From Pseudomonadota bacterium (lineage in GTDB: Bacteria; Pseudomonadota; Gammaproteobacteria; Burkholderiales; Burkholderiaceae_E), in NCBI GenBank assembly GCA_023389055.1, contig JAEWFA010000046.1, positions 1 through 64,000 on the forward strand: 64,000 nt of DNA, given 5' to 3'. Position 1 is the stretch's first letter; the number at the start of each line of letters is the position of its first letter. The translations under genes and the position numbers were made by a program. The notes under the pieces are model-generated. The model was not told where the DNA came from and made no database searches. It was given only the letters and a program-made list of their open reading frames with translations. Positions 42,705-50,712 of the stretch are shown here, piece after piece.

Positions 42705-44630
42705 ATGAGCGGCGAACACGAGAACGAGGCGCACGGGAATCGGGCAGCGCGCGGCCAGCGCAGGCGAAGCGTGCGCATCGGCGGCGCTTCCGGCTTCTGG
42801 GGCGACAGCGCGCTGGGCGCCCCGCAACTCGTGGCGCATGGCGACGTCGATTATCTCGTCTTCGACTACCTCGCCGAGACGACGATGTCGATCCTCGTCG
42901 GCGCGCGGCTGCGCAATCCGCAGGCGGGTTACGCGACCGATTTCGTCGAGGTCGCGATGAAGTCGGTGTTGCGCGAGATCGTCGCGCGCGGCATCCGCGT
43001 CGTCAGCAACGCCGGAGGCGTCGCGCCGCACGCGTGCGCGCGGGCACTCGTCGAACTCGCCCAGTCGCAGGGCCTGGCGCTGCAGGTCGCCGTCGTCGAC
43101 GGCGACGACGCGATGACCGTCGTCGGCGCGCTTCACGACGCGGCGGCGCGGGAGGGGCGGCACGACTTCGTCGACGTCGAGGGCCGACCGGTTCCCATCA
43201 CGCTGCTCAGCGCGAACGCCTATCTGGGCGCGCTGCCGATCCGTGCCGCGCTCGATGCCGGTGCGCAGGTCGTCGTCACCGGGCGTTGCGTGGATTCCGC
43301 GGTGACGCTGGGCGCGCTGATGCACGCGTTCACCTGGTCTGCCGAAGACCATGACCGGCTCGCCGCCGGCAGCCTCGCCGGACACCTGATCGAATGCGGC
43401 TGTCAGGCCACCGGCGGCCTGTACACCGACTGGGAAACGGTGCCCGACTGGCCGAACATCGGCTACCCGATCGTCGAGTGCGACGCCGACGGCGCCTTCG
43501 TCCTGACCAAGCCGCGGGGTACCGGCGGCAAGGTGACGACCGCGGTCGTCGCGGAACAACTGCTCTACGAGATCGGCGACCCCGCGGCCTATCGGCTGCC
43601 CGACGTGATCTGCGACTTCACGCAGGTGCGCCTGACGGCCGACGGCGACGACCGCGTTCGCGTGCACGGCGCGCGCGGCCGCGCACCCGACGATCGCTAC
43701 AAGGTCAGCGCGACGCACGTCGACGGCCATCGTTGCAGCGCGATGCTGACGATCGTCGGCATCGACGCCGTAGCCAAGGCACGACGCACGGGCGAGGCGA
43801 TCCTCGCGCGCACGCGGGCGTTGTTCGAACGCAACGGCTGGCCCGACTACAGCGGGTCGCTGGTCGAGGTGCTCGGGTCCGAGTCGGGCTATGGAGCGCA
43901 TGCGAACGTCGCGCTGCAGTCGTCGCGCGAAGCCGTGCTGCGCGTGTCGGTGCGCCATGGCAGGCGCGAAGCCCTGGAGTGGTTTGCTCGCGAGATCGCT
44001 GCGGCCGGAACCTCCTGGGCGCCCGGCACCACCGGCGCTTCAGGTCGGCCGCCGGTTTCGCCGTCGATCCGCCAGCTGGCTTTCTTCGTCGAGAAGACGC
44101 GTTTCGCGCCCGTCGTGGTGTTCGGCGACGAACGCATCGAGGTGCCGATCCCGCTGCACGGCGGCGACGGATCGGACCTCGCGAGCCCGCCGGGGCAGTC
44201 CGTCGACGCCCGCGCGTCGCGCGCCGAGAACGACCTGCGCGCCGAACGCGGCGAGCCGTTCGCCAGCGACGGAGATCTCGTCGAAGTCCCGCTGGTTCGC
44301 CTGGCCCACGCGCGCAGCGGCGACAAGGGCGACACGTCGAACATCGGCGTCGTCGCGCGCAGCGCGGCGTTGGTGCCGGTGCTGCGTGCGCAACTCACCT
44401 CCGGGCGCGTCGCCGCGTATCTCGCCCATCTGGTCGAGGGTCCGGTCGTGCGCTACGAACTGCCGGGAATCGGCGCTTTCAACTTCGTCTGCGAGCGCGC
44501 GCTAGGCGGCGGCGGGATGGCATCGCTGCGCAACGACGCGCTCGGCAAGGGAATGGCGCAGATGCTGCTGTCGATGCCGATGCGCGTCGATCCCCGATGT
44601 CTTGACTCGAACGCGCAGTTGACGCGCTGA
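42705..44630 (+). CDS. AtuA-family protein (DUF1446)
   Basis: A 641-residue protein with both AtuA parts. The main part starts VRIGGASGFWGDSALGAPQL and carries DYLVFDYLAETTMSIL, TDFVEVAMKSVLREIV, VVSNAGGVAPHACARALVEL and TGRCVDSAVTLGALMHAF. The C-terminal ferredoxin-like domain begins near residue 530 (EVPLVRLAHARSGDKGDTSN, a strong AtuA-C signature). AtuA is needed for growth on acyclic terpenes in Pseudomonas, but its reaction is unknown. The start at 42705 is the nearest ATG to the conserved region; an open frame begins at 42669. It is convergent with the VOC gene of the itaconate cluster, 3 bp apart, so a direct link to that pathway is uncertain. Confidence 0.85.
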   Translation: MSGEHENEAHGNRAARGQRRRSVRIGGASGFWGDSALGAPQLVAHGDVDYLVFDYLAETTMSILVGARLRNPQAGYATDFVEVAMKSVLREIVARGIRVVSNAGGVAPHACARALVELAQSQGLALQVAVVDGDDAMTVVGALHDAAAREGRHDFVDVEGRPVPITLLSANAYLGALPIRAALDAGAQVVVTGRCVDSAVTLGALMHAFTWSAEDHDRLAAGSLAGHLIECGCQATGGLYTDWETVPDWPNIGYPIVECDADGAFVLTKPRGTGGKVTTAVVAEQLLYEIGDPAAYRLPDVICDFTQVRLTADGDDRVRVHGARGRAPDDRYKVSATHVDGHRCSAMLTIVGIDAVAKARRTGEAILARTRALFERNGWPDYSGSLVEVLGSESGYGAHANVALQSSREAVLRVSVRHGRREALEWFAREIAAAGTSWAPGTTGASGRPPVSPSIRQLAFFVEKTRFAPVVVFGDERIEVPIPLHGGDGSDLASPPGQSVDARASRAENDLRAERGEPFASDGDLVEVPLVRLAHARSGDKGDTSNIGVVARSAALVPVLRAQLTSGRVAAYLAHLVEGPVVRYELPGIGAFNFVCERALGGGGMASLRNDALGKGMAQMLLSMPMRVDPRCLDSNAQLTR

Positions 44631-44633
44631 GCG

Positions 44634-45014
44634 TCAATCGGCGCGCTCGGAGATCTCGATCAGGTTCAAGTCGGGGTCGCGCAGGTAGATCGAACGCAGC
44701 CGGAAAGTTGCGCCGGTGCGCGCCACCGGCCCCTCGACGATCGCCACGCCGGCGGCGCCGAGCCGGGCGATGACCTCGTCGAGCGGTATCGCCGCGATGA
44801 AGCACAGGTCGAGCGCCCCGGGTACCGGCAGGTGCGCCTTCGGTTCGTGCTCGCGACCCTTCACGTGCAGGTTGATCTTCTGCGCGCCGAAACGCAATGC
44901 GATGCGTCCTTCGCCGAATCGCTCGAGCGACATTCCGAGCACTTCGGTGTAGAAGCGGATGCACTGCTCCGGGACCGCGGTGGTGAGGACGAGGTGATCG
45001 AGGTGATCGATCAT
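44634..45014 (-). CDS. VOC-superfamily protein of the itaconate-type cluster
   Basis: A 126-residue single VOC domain, MIDHLDHLVLTTAVPEQCIRFYTEVLGMSLERFGEGR; the segment that follows includes LRFGAQKINLHVKGREHEPK and LRSIYLRDPDLNLIEISERA. The likely metal ligands are the first His (LDHLV), the H in LHVKG and the Glu in LIEIS. It is annotated in related loci as glyoxalase or ring-cleavage-like dioxygenase; the reaction is unknown. Its start overlaps the LysR stop by ATGA on the minus strand, so the two are one operon. In the Pseudomonas itaconate locus a VOC gene is also present. It may act on a side product or a related CoA ester. Inference only. Confidence 0.8.
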   Translation of the reverse strand: MIDHLDHLVLTTAVPEQCIRFYTEVLGMSLERFGEGRIALRFGAQKINLHVKGREHEPKAHLPVPGALDLCFIAAIPLDEVIARLGAAGVAIVEGPVARTGATFRLRSIYLRDPDLNLIEISERAD

Positions 45015-45943
45015 GGCGAAGACCCTCCCGCCGGAATCGGCAGCGCGCGCGTTGCGTCTTCCTTGAGCAGTTCGACGAGGTCGAGCGCGAACGAAGGCAA
45101 TGAACCGAGACTGCGCGCACAGATGACGAGGCGCCGAAGCGCCCAATCGTCTCGCAGTGGAACGATCCGGATCGCCATCGCGCGCGCGTGGCGGGAAGCG
45201 GCCGACGCCGGCAGGACGCCGACGCCAATCCCCGCTTCGATCATCCGGCAGGCGGCTTCGAAGTTGCCGACCTGGATGCGAAACCGCGGATTTCGATGCA
45301 GATCGTCGCATACCCGCCGCACGAACGCGTGGATCGCGCTCGCATCGTGCAGTCCGATGTGATCGAAATCGAGGCTGCGAACGAAGTCGATCGACGCTTC
45401 GGCGGCGAGCGGATGGTCTTCGGCGACGACGAGCGCGAGGCGATCCTCGCGATACGGAAGCGTCTCGAGCCGACCGGTGCGCACCGTGCCGGCGACGATG
45501 CCCAGGTCGGTCTGACCGTCGAGCAGCGCGCGCACGATCTCGTCGCTGGAGCGTTCGCGCAGGTCGACGTTCACGTCGGGGTGGCGGATCAGGTAGTTGC
45601 GCAACACCTGCGGAAGAAACTCGCTCGAGGCCGTCGTGTTGGCAAACAGTCGAAGGTGCCCCTTGATGCCCTTGGCGTATTCCTGCAGATCGGCGCGCAG
45701 GTGCTCGAGTTGCGCGAGTACCGTGCGCGCGTGCTGCACGAACGCGAGTCCCGGCGGCGTGAGCTCGACGCCCTGGCTCGAGCGATGCAGCAACTTCGCG
45801 CCTACGCGCTCCTCGAGATGCTTGACGCGCGCGCTCGCAGCCGGCAGTGAAAGATGCATCGCAGCGGCGCCGCCGGTGAGGCTTTCCGCTTCCGCGATGC
45901 GCACGAGCAGGCGCAGATCGACAAGATCGAAATGCAGGGACAT
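45011..45943 (-). CDS. LysR-type regulator, probable control gene of the itaconate cluster
   Basis: A 310-residue LysR protein. The winged-helix domain is in residues 1-65 (LVDLRLLVRIAEAESLTGGA, then LSLPAASARVKHLEERVG), with effector domains after about 95 (GHLRLFANTTASSEFLPQVL and later DLGIVAGTVRTGRLETLPY). The start at 45943 gives the standard N-terminus; the open frame above it reads through the promoter gap. It is transcribed away from the hydratase gene with 137 bp between, the classic LysR arrangement. It probably senses itaconate or a CoA ester and acts through the palindrome at 45988-46006. The equivalent gene in Pseudomonas (PA0877) sits at the same edge. Confidence 0.88.
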   Translation of the reverse strand: MSLHFDLVDLRLLVRIAEAESLTGGAAAMHLSLPAASARVKHLEERVGAKLLHRSSQGVELTPPGLAFVQHARTVLAQLEHLRADLQEYAKGIKGHLRLFANTTASSEFLPQVLRNYLIRHPDVNVDLRERSSDEIVRALLDGQTDLGIVAGTVRTGRLETLPYREDRLALVVAEDHPLAAEASIDFVRSLDFDHIGLHDASAIHAFVRRVCDDLHRNPRFRIQVGNFEAACRMIEAGIGVGVLPASAASRHARAMAIRIVPLRDDWALRRLVICARSLGSLPSFALDLVELLKEDATRALPIPAGGSSP

Positions 45944-45987
45944 GGGGCGGGACGTCGGGTGCTGGAAGTCTACCTGCGCGCTCGGCT

Positions 45988-46006
45988 CCTTCGGCTGCGC
46001 CGAAGG
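45988..46006. promoter_or_regulatory. LysR-type T-N11-A palindrome between the divergent arms
   Basis: CCTTCGGCTGCGCCGAAGG has perfect 8-base arms around TGC. Inside it, T (45991) and A (46003) are exactly T-N11-A within symmetric arms, the general LysR recognition form. It lies about midway between the LysR and hydratase starts (about 45 and 75 bases away). It could instead be a hairpin, but a terminator here would be out of place. Confidence 0.55.
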
Positions 46007-46080
46007 CCCCGTTTCCGGAATGCGAATTGTCCCCGGCGCGGCTTTTCGCGCATCCTTGGGTTTTCCGGGTTGACGTCGCA

Positions 46081-46956
46081 ATGGAACTCGAGAACCTCCG
46101 GCAGTGGATCGGGCGCACCGAGCGCAGCGTCGACCACGTCGACAAGGCGCGTGTCGCGCAGCTGGCCGCGACGCTCGATCGCGGCGACCTGCACGCCGAT
46201 CCGGCCGAGGCGCTGCCGCCGCTGTGGCACTGGATGTTCTTCGCGCCCGCCGCGCCTGCGTCGCAACTCGGCCCCGACGGGCACCCGCGGCGCGGCGGCT
46301 TCCTGCCGCCGGTGCCGCTTCCGCGGCGGATGTGGGCAGGCGGGCGCCTGGCCTTCGAGCGTCCGCTGCGCGTCGGCGACGAGATCGTGCGCGACTCGCG
46401 CATCGCCGACGTCAGCGGCAAGCAGGGGCGCAGCGGCGCGCTCGTCTTCGTCACCGTCGCGCATGAGGTCTCCGACTCGCGCGGCGCGGCGATTCGCGAG
46501 GAGCACGACATCGTCTATCGCGACGAGCCGAAAGCGTCGCTGTCGCCGCAAGCGGATGCCGCTCCGCAGGCTCCCGGGCAGGCAGCGGCTCGCACCGACG
46601 AGGACTTCGCTCGCCGCATCGTTCCCGACCCGGTGCTGCTTTTTCGCTACTCGGCGGTGACCTTCAACGGCCACCGCATTCACTACGACCGCAGCTACGT
46701 CACCGGCGTCGAAGGCTATCCGGGGCTCGTCGTGCACGGGCCGCTGATCGCGACGCTGCTGCTGGACCTGCTGCATCGCGAACGGCCCGCCGAGCGCGTG
46801 GTGCGCTTCGCGTTCAAGGCCGTACGGCCGCTGTTCGACCTCAATGCCTTCGACGTCTGCGGGCGCGCTTCGGGCGAGCGCGCCTTCGACCTCTGGGCGC
46901 GTGACCACGAAGGGCGACTCGCGATGCAGGCGAGCGCCGAGATCCATCGGGACTGA
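46081..46956 (+). CDS. ich: FAS1-like/MaoC-type dehydratase, probable itaconyl-CoA hydratase
   Basis: A 291-residue protein with two hot-dog-fold halves. The N-terminal FAS1-like dehydratase half (about 1-140) contains PPLWHWMFFAPAAP, then PLPRRMWAGGRLAFERPLRVGDEIVRDS. The C-terminal MaoC-like half has DPVLLFRYSAVTFNGHRIHY, with the conserved N-x-x-x-I-H-x-D pattern (NGHRIHYD), then EGYPGLVVHGPLIATLLLDL. Such proteins hydrate mesaconyl- or itaconyl-C4-CoA to citramalyl-CoA. Position with an Ict-like transferase and a CitE-like lyase gives the itaconyl-CoA role. The ATG at 46081 is preferred over an earlier TTG at 46027. No strong Shine-Dalgarno is seen. Confidence 0.8.
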   Translation: MELENLRQWIGRTERSVDHVDKARVAQLAATLDRGDLHADPAEALPPLWHWMFFAPAAPASQLGPDGHPRRGGFLPPVPLPRRMWAGGRLAFERPLRVGDEIVRDSRIADVSGKQGRSGALVFVTVAHEVSDSRGAAIREEHDIVYRDEPKASLSPQADAAPQAPGQAAARTDEDFARRIVPDPVLLFRYSAVTFNGHRIHYDRSYVTGVEGYPGLVVHGPLIATLLLDLLHRERPAERVVRFAFKAVRPLFDLNAFDVCGRASGERAFDLWARDHEGRLAMQASAEIHRD

Positions 46957-46959
46957 CCC

Positions 46960-48123
46960 ATGACCTCCTCGCTGCAGGACCGCTTCGAAGACATCCGCGA
47001 CGGCGTCCGCGACCTGTGCAAGCAGTTCCCCGACGAGTACTTCCGGAAAGTCGACGAGCAGCGCGCGTATCCGGAAGCCTTCGTCGACGCGCTGACGAAG
47101 GCCGGGTGGATGGCCGCGCTGATCCCCGCCGAATACGGCGGATCGGGCCTCGGGCTCACCGAGGCGTCGGTGATCATGGAGGAGATCAACCGCTGCGGTG
47201 GCAACTCCGGCGCGCTGCACGGCCAGATGTACAACATGGGCACGCTGCTGCGCCACGGTTCCGAGGAGCAGAAGCGCCAGTACTTGCCGCGAATCGCCGC
47301 CGGCGAGCTGCGCCTGCAGTCGATGGCAGTCACCGAGCCGACCACCGGCACCGACACGACGAAGCTGAAGACCACCGCGGTGCGCCGCGGCGATCGCTAC
47401 GTCGTCAACGGCCAGAAGGTGTGGATCTCGCGCGTGCAGCACTCGGATCTCATGATCCTGCTCGCGCGCACGACGCCGTTGGCCGACGTGAAGAAGAAGT
47501 CCGAGGGGATGTCGGTATTCATCGTCGACCTGCACCAGGCGATCGGCAAGGGCCTGGAGGTGCGTCCGATCGCGAACATGGTCAACCACGAGACCAACGA
47601 GCTCTTCTTCGAGAACCTGGAGATTCCTGCCGAGAACCTGGTCGGCGAGGAAGGAAAGGGCTTCAAGTACATCCTCGACGGCCTGAACGCCGAGCGCACG
47701 CTGATCGCCGCCGAGTGCATCGGCGACGGCTACTGGTTCGTCGATCGGGTCACGCAGTATGCGAAGGACCGCGTCGTGTTCGGCCGGCCCATCGGGCAGA
47801 ACCAGGGCGTGCAGTTCCCGATTGCCGAGTCGTTCATCGAAGTCGAGGCGGCGAACCTGATGCGCTGGGAAGCGTGTCGCCTCTACGACGCGCACCAGCC
47901 GTGCGGTGCGCAGGCGAACATGGCCAAATACCTCGCCGCTAAGGCGTCGTGGGAAGCCGCCAACGCCTGCATCCAGTTCCACGGCGGATTCGGCTTCGCC
48001 GCGGAATACGACGTCGAGCGCAAGTTCCGCGAGACGCGGCTGTACCAGGTGGCGCCGATCTCGACGAACCTGATCCTGTCGTACGTCGCCGAGCACGTGC
48101 TCGGCCTGCCGAGGTCGTTCTGA
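46960..48123 (+). CDS. Acyl-CoA dehydrogenase of the itaconate-type cluster
   Basis: A 387-residue flavoprotein. It has an N-terminal helical domain (about 1-120), then the FAD/CoA segment MAVTEPTTGTDTTKLKTTAV, and a C-terminal domain with KDRVVFGRPIGQNQGVQFPI and CIQFHGGFGFAAEYDVERKF. The segment where short-chain members have the catalytic Glu (YEGTSE-like) reads YQVAPISTN here, so that Glu is missing. Instead E245 in DGLNAERTL sits where isovaleryl- and long-chain-type enzymes have their base. It starts 3 bases after the hydratase gene and overlaps the next start by one base. The substrate is unknown; the Pseudomonas locus carries the equivalent gene. Confidence 0.87.
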   Translation: MTSSLQDRFEDIRDGVRDLCKQFPDEYFRKVDEQRAYPEAFVDALTKAGWMAALIPAEYGGSGLGLTEASVIMEEINRCGGNSGALHGQMYNMGTLLRHGSEEQKRQYLPRIAAGELRLQSMAVTEPTTGTDTTKLKTTAVRRGDRYVVNGQKVWISRVQHSDLMILLARTTPLADVKKKSEGMSVFIVDLHQAIGKGLEVRPIANMVNHETNELFFENLEIPAENLVGEEGKGFKYILDGLNAERTLIAAECIGDGYWFVDRVTQYAKDRVVFGRPIGQNQGVQFPIAESFIEVEAANLMRWEACRLYDAHQPCGAQANMAKYLAAKASWEAANACIQFHGGFGFAAEYDVERKFRETRLYQVAPISTNLILSYVAEHVLGLPRSF

Positions 48124-49301
48124 TGAGGGCGCTCGAAGGCGTTACCGTCGTCACGCTCGAACACGCGATCGCCGCACCCTTCTGCACGCGCCAGCTCGCA
48201 GACCTCGGCGCACGCGTCATCAAGATCGAGCGCCCCGGCGTCGGCGACTTCGCGCGCGCCTACGACCAGCGCGTGCGCGGACTGGCCTCGCATTTCGTCT
48301 GGACGAACCGTTCGAAGGAGAGCCTGACGCTCGACCTGAAGCACGGCGAGGCGCCCGTCGTTCTCGAGCGTCTGCTCGAGCGCGCCGACGTGCTCGTGCA
48401 GAACCTCGCGCCGGGCGCTGCCGAGCGGCTCGGCCTGTCGTTCGACGCGCTGCACCCGCGCTTCCCGCGGCTCGTCGTCTGCGACATCTCCGGCTACGGC
48501 GCCGACGGACCGTATCGCGACGCGAAGGCCTACGACCTGCTGATCCAGAGCGAGTCGGGCTTCCTGTCGATCACCGGCACGCCCGACGAGCCCTCGAAGG
48601 CCGGCTGCTCGATCGCCGACATCGCCGCCGGCATGTACGCGTATTCGAACATTCTCGCGGCGCTGATCGAACGCGGCCGTACCGGGCACGGCAAGCGCAT
48701 CGACGTCTCGATGCTCGAGAGCATGGTCGAGTGGATGAGCTATCCGCTGTATTACGCCTTCGACGGACAGCCGGCGCCGGCACGCACCGGCGCGGCGCAC
48801 GCGACGATCTACCCGTACGGGCCCTTTCCGGCGGGCGATGGCCGCGTCGTGATGCTCGGGCTGCAGAACGAGCGCGAATGGCAGGTGTTCTGCGCGAAGG
48901 TGCTGCGGCGTCCCGAGCTCGCCGCCGATCCGCGCTTCGACTCCAACGCGCGGCGTACGGCCGCACGCGAGGCGTTGCGCGCCCTCGTCGTCGAGGCCTT
49001 CGCGTCGCTCACCGCCGAGCAGGTGGTCGAGCGGCTGAACCAGGCCGGAATCGCCAACGCGAACATGAACACGATGGCCGACGTCTGGGCGCATCCGCAG
49101 TTGCGCGCGCGCGGACGCTGGACCGAGGTCGGCACGCCCGCCGGCCCGATTCCGGCGCTGCTGCCGCCGGGGATGTCGCGCGACGACGGCCCGCGCATCG
49201 ACGCCGTGCCCGCGCTGGGCGCGCATACCGACGCGATCCTCTCCGAGCTCGGTTACGCGGCCGCGGAGATCGGCCGGCTGCGCGACGAAGGCGCACTGTG
49301 A
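48123..49301 (+). CDS. ict: Class III CoA transferase, probable itaconate CoA-transferase
   Basis: A 392-residue CaiB/BaiF enzyme. It begins LEGVTVVTLEHAIAAPFCTR, then ADLGARVIKIERPGVGDFAR and FVWTNRSKESLTLDLKHGEA. The catalytic Asp is D138 (DAKAYDLLIQSESGF), followed by SMLESMVEWMSYPLYYAFDG. It swaps CoA from a donor such as succinyl-CoA to a small dicarboxylate through a D138 acyl-anhydride or thioester intermediate. In Pseudomonas the cognate PA0882 forms itaconyl-CoA. Its ATG overlaps the acyl-CoA dehydrogenase stop (TGATG). Earlier open sequence is antisense or out of frame and not used. Confidence 0.83.
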   Translation: MRALEGVTVVTLEHAIAAPFCTRQLADLGARVIKIERPGVGDFARAYDQRVRGLASHFVWTNRSKESLTLDLKHGEAPVVLERLLERADVLVQNLAPGAAERLGLSFDALHPRFPRLVVCDISGYGADGPYRDAKAYDLLIQSESGFLSITGTPDEPSKAGCSIADIAAGMYAYSNILAALIERGRTGHGKRIDVSMLESMVEWMSYPLYYAFDGQPAPARTGAAHATIYPYGPFPAGDGRVVMLGLQNEREWQVFCAKVLRRPELAADPRFDSNARRTAAREALRALVVEAFASLTAEQVVERLNQAGIANANMNTMADVWAHPQLRARGRWTEVGTPAGPIPALLPPGMSRDDGPRIDAVPALGAHTDAILSELGYAAAEIGRLRDEGAL

Positions 49302-49317
49302 AGCGCGAGGAGCCAAG

Positions 49318-50712
49318 ATGAACGCACCCGATACGTCCGCCGTCGCACCGCGCTCGGCCACCGAAGCGCTTGCGCGCTTCGCCGCCGCGCTGCGCTTCGA
49401 AGAGATTCCCGCACCGGTCGTGCGCCGTGCCGAAGACCTGTTCGTCGACTGGCTCGGCTCGGCGCTCGCCGGCAAGGGCGCGCGACCGGTCGAGACGATT
49501 GCCCGCTTCTACGAGTCCATGGGGCCGGCCGACGGGCCGTCGGAGATCCTGATCCATCGACGCGCGAGCAGTCCGCTGGTCGCTGCAGCGGTGAATGCGG
49601 CGTCGTCGCATTTCGCCGAACAGGACGACGTGCACAACGGCTCGGTCTTCCATCCGGCGGCCGTCGTCTTTCCGCCGGCGCTCGCCGCCGCGCAGGCGCT
49701 GGGGCGCTCGGGCGCCGAGCTGCTGTGCGCCGCGGTCGTCGGCTACGAGGTCGGCATCCGCGTCGGGGAGTTCCTGGGCCGTTCCCACTACCGGGTGTTC
49801 CACACGACGGGCACCGCCGGCACGCTTGCCGCCGCCGCTGCAGTCGGTCATCTGCTGCGACTGTCGCCCGAAGCGATGCGCCACGCCTTCGGCTCGGCCG
49901 GAACGCAGGCGGCCGGGTTGTGGGAGTTCCTGCGCGACGCGGCCGACTCGAAACAGTTGCACACCGGGCACGCGAGCGCCGCCGGCCTGGCGTCCGCCTG
50001 GCTCGCCGCCGACGGTCTCACCGGCGCGCAGCGCATCCTCGAGGGCGAGCGCGGAATGGCCGCCGGGATGTCGAGCGACGCGGATGAATCGCGGCTCGTC
50101 GACCGGCTCGGCCAACGCTGGGCGCTCGCCGAGACCTCGTTCAAGTTCCACGCATCGTGCCGGCACACGCATCCGGCCGCCGACGCGCTGCTCGCGGCGA
50201 TGCGCACGCACGGGCTGCGCGCCGACGACGTCGAATCGGTCGTCGCGCGCGTGCACCAGGGCGCCATTGATGTGCTCGGTCCCGTCGTCGACCCGCAGAC
50301 GGTGCACCAGGCGAAGTTCTCGATGGGAACCGTGCTCGGACTCGCGGCGACGAAGGGCAGCGCGTCGCTCGCCGACTTCGACGAAGACTGGCGCGCGCCC
50401 GGAGTCGTCGCTTTTCGCGATCGCGTGAGCATGTCGCTCGACGACGAAGTCGACCGCGCCTACCCGAAACGCTGGATCGGCAAGGTGGAAGTCCGCACGC
50501 GTGACGGGCGCGTGCTCGAGGCGCGTGTCGACGAGCCCAAAGGCGACCCCGGCAACACGCTGTCGCCGCAAGAAGTCGACGACAAGGCGATGCGGCTGGC
50601 GCGATATCGCGACGCGGCGTCGGCCGACGAGATGCGCGAGGCGATCCGGCGCATCCGCTCGCTGGCGCAGACGCGCACCGTGGCTTCGCTGCTGCCGAAG
50701 GGGGGGCGGTGA
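49318..50712 (+). CDS. MmgE/PrpD family protein of the itaconate-type cluster
   Basis: A 464-residue protein of the 2-methylcitrate dehydratase / cis-aconitate decarboxylase superfamily. It has DLFVDWLGSALAGKGARPVE, AASSHFAEQDDVHNGSVFHP (the conserved acid-base His and Asp region), VVGYEVGIRVGEFLGRSHY, RVFHTTGTAGTLAAAAAVGH and KFHASCRHTHPAADALLAAM. The family includes the enzymes that make itaconate by decarboxylating cis-aconitate and those that dehydrate methylcitrate, so the fold cannot settle the reaction. The same gene is present in the Pseudomonas locus. A GAGG ribosome site stands before the ATG, 16 bp after the transferase gene. No itaconate production is proven. Confidence 0.85.
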   Translation: MNAPDTSAVAPRSATEALARFAAALRFEEIPAPVVRRAEDLFVDWLGSALAGKGARPVETIARFYESMGPADGPSEILIHRRASSPLVAAAVNAASSHFAEQDDVHNGSVFHPAAVVFPPALAAAQALGRSGAELLCAAVVGYEVGIRVGEFLGRSHYRVFHTTGTAGTLAAAAAVGHLLRLSPEAMRHAFGSAGTQAAGLWEFLRDAADSKQLHTGHASAAGLASAWLAADGLTGAQRILEGERGMAAGMSSDADESRLVDRLGQRWALAETSFKFHASCRHTHPAADALLAAMRTHGLRADDVESVVARVHQGAIDVLGPVVDPQTVHQAKFSMGTVLGLAATKGSASLADFDEDWRAPGVVAFRDRVSMSLDDEVDRAYPKRWIGKVEVRTRDGRVLEARVDEPKGDPGNTLSPQEVDDKAMRLARYRDAASADEMREAIRRIRSLAQTRTVASLLPKGGR

